Origin: Bacteroidales bacterium | Lineage (GTDB): Bacteria; Bacteroidota; Bacteroidia; Bacteroidales; UBA932 | Reading direction: 5' to 3' | Assembly: GCA_009774765.1 (NCBI GenBank) | Contig: VSOK01000064.1 | Span: forward strand, 1 to 10,009 | Length of the DNA stretch: 10,009 nt | Shown: in pieces, positions 5,484 to 10,009 of the stretch | Layout of the letters: each line of letters opens with the position of its first letter | Position numbering within the stretch: the first letter of the stretch is position 1 | Translations under genes and position numbers: made by a program | Notes under the pieces: generated by a model | The model's database searches: none | What the model was told of the DNA's origin: nothing | The model's input: only the letters and a program-made list of their open reading frames with translations

Positions 5484-6157
5484 AAAGAATATTGTACTTT
5501 ATAACTATCACAATGGTTGTCTCCGCCTGCGGAACAAGCAGGAACGCAGCAACCAGAGCATCACAATATGCACCGATATACGAGGAGAAACCTATAACAC
5601 TGCTGGTGATGCCTCCTATAAACAATTCCGCAAACGTTGAAGCGAAGGATCTTCTTTACACATCAATAAGCCGCCCGTTGATTGAAGCCGGATATTATGT
5701 CATTTCTCCTATGCTGTCAATGGACATACTGAAAGCCGAAAGCGCGTATGACTCGGAAATTTTCTTTGACCAGAACCTGGAGCCATTCAACAGATATTTC
5801 GGTGCAGACGCTGTTGTATTCTCTGTAATTGACTCGTGGACAAAAAAAGGATTCGGTATAGAGACAAAGATACGCTATGTAATAAAATCAGCCTACACAA
5901 ACGAAATCATGTTTGACAGAAGCTGTGACCTGTATCTCGACCTGTCAATCAATTCAGGAAGCGGAGGCATTCTCGGAGCAGTGGTGGACCTGGCCGCTTC
6001 AGCAATTACAACAGCGGCGACGGATCATATAGTAGCCGCAAGAAAAGCCAACTACTTCATTCTATCCGATATGCCAAGAGGGAAATACAGCCCTGAATAT
6101 ATGCAGGACCAGGATGTCAAAGCTATGCAGAAAGAAATGTCAGCAGTTGTAAAATAA
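5480..6157 (+). CDS. DUF799 / GNA1162-like lipoprotein
   Basis: A 225-residue predicted lipoprotein of the family that includes meningococcal antigen GNA1162. The signal peptide ends VSAC with Cys17, then GTSRNAATRAS with no acidic export signal. The family core starts at ITLLVMPPINNSANVEAKD (39-57), followed by RPLIEAGYYVISP (65-77), FGADAVVFSVIDSW (107-120) and a strand-rich segment to about 155. A Gly/Ala-rich segment (159-190) precedes a polar tail. The fold of this family is related to the nucleotide-independent alpha/beta domain seen in CsgG, so the first and last genes of the operon may encode related domains. It overlaps the DUF4810 gene by four bases. The operon ends here; the next gene is convergent after 12 bases and I see no clear hairpin terminator between them. 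Confidence 0.87.
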   Translation: MKRILYFITITMVVSACGTSRNAATRASQYAPIYEEKPITLLVMPPINNSANVEAKDLLYTSISRPLIEAGYYVISPMLSMDILKAESAYDSEIFFDQNLEPFNRYFGADAVVFSVIDSWTKKGFGIETKIRYVIKSAYTNEIMFDRSCDLYLDLSINSGSGGILGAVVDLAASAITTAATDHIVAARKANYFILSDMPRGKYSPEYMQDQDVKAMQKEMSAVVK

Positions 6158-6169
6158 GGTATAACAGAT

Positions 6170-6571
6170 CTATTTCTTTTTCTCCTCGATATCTTTCAGA
6201 TGGATTTCAAGGGCTTTGACAGATATAAGGATCTCAGCTATGGAAACCCCGAGCGAAGCTATCAGAAGCAGCAGTGAAAAGCCGAAGATATAGACAGAAG
6301 CCGTACGGAAACCGATATATACAAGGAACATAGAGACTACACAGAAGAACAGGCTGGAGATACCGAGCACCTGCATATTGCGCGTAAGATAAAGCCGTTT
6401 CTTAAGATTCTTGATCTGGGCCGCCGTAACTTCCGAGCGGTTCTGGATATATTGTTCCTTAAGCGTCCGCACAAGCTGGGCGTATGAAATAAAACGGTTG
6501 GTGTATGCCAGCATTATAAGCGAAATGGCAGAAAACAGGAACGTAGGCGTAATAAGTGAAAATTCTTCCAT
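6170..6571 (-). CDS. DUF2721 family membrane protein
   Basis: A 133-residue integral membrane protein. It opens with the family signature LFSAISLIMLAYTNRF (12-27) as the first membrane segment. Then comes a basic, Gln-rich cytoplasmic-type loop with QIKNLKKRLYLTRNMQ (52-67), and two further membrane segments at about 68-88 and 92-117. The tail is charged (KDIEEKKK). Members of this family have no assigned biochemical function. It lies 61 bases downstream of the MBL-fold gene on the same strand. No TAnnTTTG box is evident in that gap, so it may be transcribed from the TPR-MBL operon, though a weak separate promoter cannot be excluded. Confidence 0.85.
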   Translation of the reverse strand: MEEFSLITPTFLFSAISLIMLAYTNRFISYAQLVRTLKEQYIQNRSEVTAAQIKNLKKRLYLTRNMQVLGISSLFFCVVSMFLVYIGFRTASVYIFGFSLLLLIASLGVSIAEILISVKALEIHLKDIEEKKK

Positions 6572-6632
6572 AATACATAGATTTCAATACAGCGCTGCAG
6601 TATCGCAATTATCACACCGTACACAGATTCCC

Positions 6633-7439
6633 CTACAACATAAACAGCTGCGAAGGGCATTTGCGCGGAAGGCACCTTAACGACGGCATATTCGAGCCGT
6701 CACGGTCAAGCACATCGGAACAAGCAGCTATGGCGGAAGCCGAAGCTTCATAAGCGAGCTTGGGAGTATTGTTGTTCTCGCTCAGATGGCACAGGAAAAT
6801 ATTGCGCAGCCCCGGATGGATAAAACGCCTTATCGCACCGGCGCAGTCGTCATTGCACAGATGTCCGTTCCCCTGCACTATCCTCATCTTCAGCTCATAG
6901 GTATAAGGGCCTCCCATCAGCATATCTATGTCATAATTTGATTCGATCACGACGGTATCGGCCTCTTTCGCAAAAGATATCGCTTCATCAGTCACACGTC
7001 CGATATCGGTCATTATCACAAACTTGCGCCCTTCTATCTCCACAGCGTAGCCTACGGTCTGCGTCGCATCGTGAGGCACGACGAAATACCTGACCCTGAT
7101 TCCGCCTATTTCCTCCCAGTCCTCTGAAAGCACCCTGCGGCAGTCCGCTATATAGGATGCAGTAAAAGTATGTCTTGCAAGTGCAGAATGGATGGTACGG
7201 GAAGTATAGACAGGCTTCTTCAGGCGTTTGCAATATGAACCGAGATGCCTTATATGGTCAAGATGGTCGTGAGTCACAAGAACTGCGCTGAAAGAGTCAA
7301 AGGACAGTCCGTTCTCAGACAGATATGTCCTGAGACGTTTGACACTGACACCTGCATCGATTAGAATCCCCTCCTTTTCTGACCCGAGATAATAACAATT
7401 CCCACAGCTTCCGCTGGAAAAGCTCATAAACCTGACCAT
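6633..7439 (-). CDS. MBL-fold metallohydrolase, YycJ/WalJ-like
   Basis: A 268-residue cytoplasmic metallo-beta-lactamase-fold hydrolase. The opening FMSFSSGSCGNCYYLG (4-19) and the block VVIESNYDIDMLMGGPYTYE (163-182) are typical of the YycJ group, as are GHLCNDDCAG (192-201) and HLSENNNTP (218-226). Metal ligands visible: THDHLDH (56-62), His123 (PHDA), Asp145 (TDIG) and His218. YycJ relatives have been linked to nucleic-acid processing in Firmicutes; substrate here is unknown. The C-terminus is Cys-rich (CLPRKCPSQLFML). The ATG shares one base with the TAA of the upstream TPR gene, with GGAGGG nine bases before it, so translation is coupled. No walRK-like genes are nearby, so the cell-wall context of walJ is not reproduced. 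Confidence 0.9.
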   Translation of the reverse strand: MVRFMSFSSGSCGNCYYLGSEKEGILIDAGVSVKRLRTYLSENGLSFDSFSAVLVTHDHLDHIRHLGSYCKRLKKPVYTSRTIHSALARHTFTASYIADCRRVLSEDWEEIGGIRVRYFVVPHDATQTVGYAVEIEGRKFVIMTDIGRVTDEAISFAKEADTVVIESNYDIDMLMGGPYTYELKMRIVQGNGHLCNDDCAGAIRRFIHPGLRNIFLCHLSENNNTPKLAYEASASAIAACSDVLDRDGSNMPSLRCLPRKCPSQLFML

Positions 7440-9457
7440 TACCTGTCTCCCTCCTGTTCACAGTATTTCTTGATGACCCCGTACGCTTCCTTGACTCCAA
7501 GTTCACCTGCACGGGAGAGATCAATACAACCTTTTTCCTTGTCTTTAAGATAAATAAGAACCAGTCCCCTGTTGTAGTAGGCATCTCCCATATATGGATA
7601 AAGACGGATCGCCTCACTATAGCTGTCTATCGACAAGATATGCTCAGAAGACAGACAATAGAGGTTGCCGAGATTGAAGTGAATATACGGAAGGTCAGGC
7701 AGTATCTCCTCCGCCTGTTTCATATCGGCAAGAGCCTCCGAATAGTCATACTGCCGGTTTACCCTGTCATTCACCCTTGCACGCGCAGTCTTGGTGTCAT
7801 CCATAGTGAGCACCTGCACATTGTTGCTGATGGATGATATGAAATCTATCATCTCAGCTCTCAGGACTCCCCTGTTCATAAGGTAAAACGCCCTGTACAT
7901 CCGCTGCAGCTCCCCTTGAGGCTCCGCCTCAACGGCTTTGTCATAATATGCCAAAGCCGAATTGAACTTCCTCCCCTCAGCCTCGTACAAAGCTTTAAGG
8001 AAACTGTTTCTGGCATCGGTCAGATTATCACCGTAGAGGATGTTTTCAGCCTCAGAGACCGTACCGGAAGACAATGCAGGTTCGGAATTGGCAATATCCA
8101 AAGCAACAGGAGATTCCGCTGCAAACCTGTCAACAAGAGGATTTTCATATTCCCTGGCAAGCGCGTAACGCACATCATTCCTGGAATCCGTGAGAGAGAA
8201 CTTGTAAAGAGGCTTGAGCCTTATGTCAATATCCCTATGCTGAAGAAGCTCATCATTGAAATCCTTCTTGGCGAACTCCGCGTCAAGAGCCAGCAGAGAG
8301 CTGTATCTTTTTGTAGTGTCGGCAAACGAAGCCTCTCCGTCACCGGTTTTTGCCCTGTATTCCGCGACCTTTTTCTGCGCGGTCTCATAATCCTCCTTTG
8401 AAGACTTCCTGTCCCCGAGCATATTCTTCACATACGAACGGTTCATATACGCCTTGGCAAAATCAGGATAAAGGCTGATGGCCATATCATAGTCTTCAAG
8501 CGCATCCTCATAGCGTCCCATCTCAATGAAAATAGACGCCCTGTTGAAATAGGCAAGCACATTCTGAGGATTGATGTTCAGCACCCGGTCCATATCCGAC
8601 AGGGCGGATTCATAATCCCCCACCTGTGCGCTTATAAGCCCCCTGTTGTAAAGGGTAAGGGCATTTCCGGGCTCTTCTTTGAGGACTTTGTTCAAATCCG
8701 ACATCGCAGCGATATAATTATGCTGCTCATACAGCATCAGTGCCCTGTTGAAATAGGCGAACGTATTAGTAGAATCCAGTTCTATCGCCTTGTCCATATC
8801 CGAGACCGCATTGTCATAATCCCCTGCGGAAGCATAAAGCCTGCCCCTGCGCACATACCCCTCGGAGTCAAAACGGTCCAGCCTGATCGCCTTGTTGTAG
8901 TCATTCAGAGCTTTTGTCGTATCACCCAGAAAAAGCCAGCTCGCACCCCTGTTGAGATAGGCAGCCGGATCCTTTGGCTCTTTCCTTATGTACCTGTCAA
9001 AATCCTTTACAGCATTCTCAAACTGCTGCGAAAGGAAATATGTCACTCCACGGCTGAAATAAAGTCCGATAAATCCCGGACGAAGGTTTATGGCCGTCTG
9101 GAGATCGTCAAGAGCCTCATCATATCTGCCGAACCGGCTCAATGTGATGGCCCTGTAATGATAGCCCGAAGTAAACACAGGATTGAGGCGGACTGAAGTA
9201 TTGAAATCAGTCTGGGCGCCACGGAGGTCTCCGAGATTGTATTTCGCGATTCCACGGAAGAAAAAAGTCCAATAGTCAGTGGTATCCAGACGTGCCAGCA
9301 CATTGAAATTCTCTATGGCCTGGGAATATTTCCCGTCGGCAAGAGCCATCCTGCCACGCGAGAAGAACACGTCCTTGTCATACTGCGCAGACAGCTGGTG
9401 CACCGCCATCAACAGCAGCACATTCATCACGGCAAATCTGAGCAGAAGGTTTCTCAT
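7439..9457 (-). CDS. Periplasmic TPR-repeat protein
   Basis: A 672-residue exported scaffold protein. Residues 1-24 are a signal peptide (LLLMAVHQLSA, cleavage before Gln25), without a lipobox. Ten consecutive tetratricopeptide repeats with an exact 34-residue period fill 28-367; they begin near 28, 62, 96, 130, 164, 198, 232, 266, 300 and 334, with repeated YFNRA/YLNRG and ALxDxxxAI signatures. Residues about 370-480 are non-TPR, partly disordered (Ala/Ser/Asp rich). Further TPRs follow at about 485-518, 588-621 and 622-655, ending with GCIDLSRAGELGVKEAY, a common ending of Bacteroidota TPR proteins. The location is inferred to be periplasm or outer-membrane inner face. TPRs mediate protein-protein contacts; the partner is unknown. 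It is the first gene of a unit with the MBL-fold protein; no TAnnTTTG box is clear upstream on this strand. Confidence 0.92.
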   Translation of the reverse strand: MRNLLLRFAVMNVLLLMAVHQLSAQYDKDVFFSRGRMALADGKYSQAIENFNVLARLDTTDYWTFFFRGIAKYNLGDLRGAQTDFNTSVRLNPVFTSGYHYRAITLSRFGRYDEALDDLQTAINLRPGFIGLYFSRGVTYFLSQQFENAVKDFDRYIRKEPKDPAAYLNRGASWLFLGDTTKALNDYNKAIRLDRFDSEGYVRRGRLYASAGDYDNAVSDMDKAIELDSTNTFAYFNRALMLYEQHNYIAAMSDLNKVLKEEPGNALTLYNRGLISAQVGDYESALSDMDRVLNINPQNVLAYFNRASIFIEMGRYEDALEDYDMAISLYPDFAKAYMNRSYVKNMLGDRKSSKEDYETAQKKVAEYRAKTGDGEASFADTTKRYSSLLALDAEFAKKDFNDELLQHRDIDIRLKPLYKFSLTDSRNDVRYALAREYENPLVDRFAAESPVALDIANSEPALSSGTVSEAENILYGDNLTDARNSFLKALYEAEGRKFNSALAYYDKAVEAEPQGELQRMYRAFYLMNRGVLRAEMIDFISSISNNVQVLTMDDTKTARARVNDRVNRQYDYSEALADMKQAEEILPDLPYIHFNLGNLYCLSSEHILSIDSYSEAIRLYPYMGDAYYNRGLVLIYLKDKEKGCIDLSRAGELGVKEAYGVIKKYCEQEGDR
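7449..7454 (-). promoter_or_regulatory. Shine-Dalgarno-like GGAGGG before the MBL-fold gene
   Basis: The minus strand reads GGAGGG inside the last codons of the TPR gene, nine bases before the MBL-fold ATG. Together with the TAATG stop/start overlap it suggests efficient reinitiation. Confidence 0.5.
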
Positions 9458-9474
9458 CTGAATAATCTGTAAAA

Positions 9475-9506
9475 TTTCCTATTGTGGTTCTATTTTTATA
9501 ATTTTG
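9475..9506 (+). promoter_or_regulatory. Promoter of the M28 peptidase gene
   Basis: The -7 box TAATTTTG (9499-9506) is followed by CA, and TTTC (three of four matches to TTTG) lies 20 bases upstream at 9475-9478. Predicted start near 9513 gives a leader of about 36 bases. The -33 box is only 18 bases from the divergent TPR start codon. Confidence 0.6.
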
Positions 9507-9548
9507 CACGCCCGCTTTAGGACGAACTTACAAAGATAATCATTTATT

Positions 9549-10009
9549 ATGCCCCTTCTGACAAAAAAATACTTTTTTTTACTTCTCACAGCTCTTACGG
9601 CAACCATATCATCCCTATCGGCAGACAAGGCTGATGCGCAGAACACCTGGAACTATGACTGGAGTCCGGCCCACAACATTGTCTGGGAAGGTAAGCTCCG
9701 CAGACAGGTTGAATTCCTTTCCGACACGATATGCAGCGGACGTGCGACCGGCACAAAAGGGAGTGCAGAAGCGGCATTTTCCATCATAAGAAATTTCAAG
9801 AAAGCAGGACTCCTGCCTTTTGACGGATGCTTCGGGAAACACATATATGCAGGCAACGGGATTGTCGGGCATAATATAATAGGTATGATGCCCGGCTCGA
9901 AGAAATACAAGATTGACAGCTATGTAATCGTGGGGGCGCATTATGACCACATCGGCACGATAGACGGAAGGATGTACCCCGGAGCCGACAGCAATGCCTC
10001 CGGTACAGT
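9549..10009 (+). CDS. M28-family zinc peptidase, N-terminal part (cut by window edge)
   Basis: The first 153 residues of an exported metallopeptidase of family M28 (aminopeptidase Y/S-like), which removes amino acids or small groups from peptides. Residues 1-30 look like a signal peptide (KKYFFLLLTALTATISSLSA, cleavage near ADAQ), with no lipobox. The family pattern is clear: FLSDTICSGRATGTKGSAEA (57-76), a helix to KKAGLLPF (84-91), then VIVGAHYDHIG (126-136) with zinc ligand His131 and catalytic-site Asp133, and YPGADSNASG (143-152) with bridging-metal Asp147. The usual GADDNASG has Ser in place of the second Asp here, which is tolerated since the bridging Asp is the first. The remaining metal ligands lie past the window edge. 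The start follows the promoter well; a short alternative cannot be excluded. Confidence 0.92.
   Translation, partial: MPLLTKKYFFLLLTALTATISSLSADKADAQNTWNYDWSPAHNIVWEGKLRRQVEFLSDTICSGRATGTKGSAEAAFSIIRNFKKAGLLPFDGCFGKHIYAGNGIVGHNIIGMMPGSKKYKIDSYVIVGAHYDHIGTIDGRMYPGADSNASGT

Noticed and set aside
3835..6157. Curli secretion operon
   Set aside because: There is a CsgG-like protein but no CsgA/B-type repeats, CsgE or CsgF; DUF4810 and DUF799 partners indicate a different system.
7916..9196. Plus-strand open frames of about 160 codons within the TPR gene
   Set aside because: They are antisense shadows of the regular 34-residue TPR coding sequence, with no promoter or family match.

Overview
The window looks like a chromosomal segment of a Bacteroidota bacterium, probably of the order Bacteroidales. 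Three things point there. Promoters follow the Bacteroidota pattern (-7 box TAnnTTTG, -33 box TTTG about 20 bases upstream). Starts mostly lack Shine-Dalgarno sequences. The gene set fits: ATP-type PEP carboxykinase, TPR proteins of the Bacteroidota type, DUF2721, a YycJ-like metallo-beta-lactamase-fold protein and an M28 peptidase. Nothing indicates a phage, plasmid, CRISPR array or complete insertion sequence.

Layout. Bases 1-1032 (minus) hold the N-terminal two thirds of a RecQ helicase that runs off the left edge. A 170-base divergent promoter region separates it from pckA (1214-2821, plus), which has a well-formed promoter, a hairpin at the predicted 5' end of its mRNA and a strong intrinsic terminator (2845-2883). 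Next comes about 1 kb without a convincing gene (2884-3834). It is filled with decayed repeats and palindromes: two copies of a 35-base palindrome, a 185-base palindromic element with 27-base terminal inverted repeats, and a degenerate second copy of one arm of that element.

Bases 3835-6157 (plus) form a tight four-gene envelope operon: a CsgG/HfaB-like protein, a small PEGA-like lipoprotein, a DUF4810 lipoprotein and a DUF799 (GNA1162-like) lipoprotein. Gaps are 3 bases or 4-base ATGA overlaps. CsgG-like, DUF4810 and DUF799 genes also occur together in Proteobacteria such as Neisseria. The set is not a curli operon, and its cargo or role is unknown. The CsgG-like member has a cleavable signal peptide but no lipobox, while its three partners are lipoproteins with the acylated Cys at residue 17.

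The minus-strand block 6170-9457 reads TPR protein, then a YycJ-like MBL-fold hydrolase (1-base stop/start overlap), then a DUF2721 membrane protein. Divergent from it, an M28-family zinc peptidase starts at 9549 and runs off the right edge.

The most interesting parts are the four-gene envelope operon and the repeat-rich region just upstream of its promoter. No wholly new system can be demonstrated from sequence alone.
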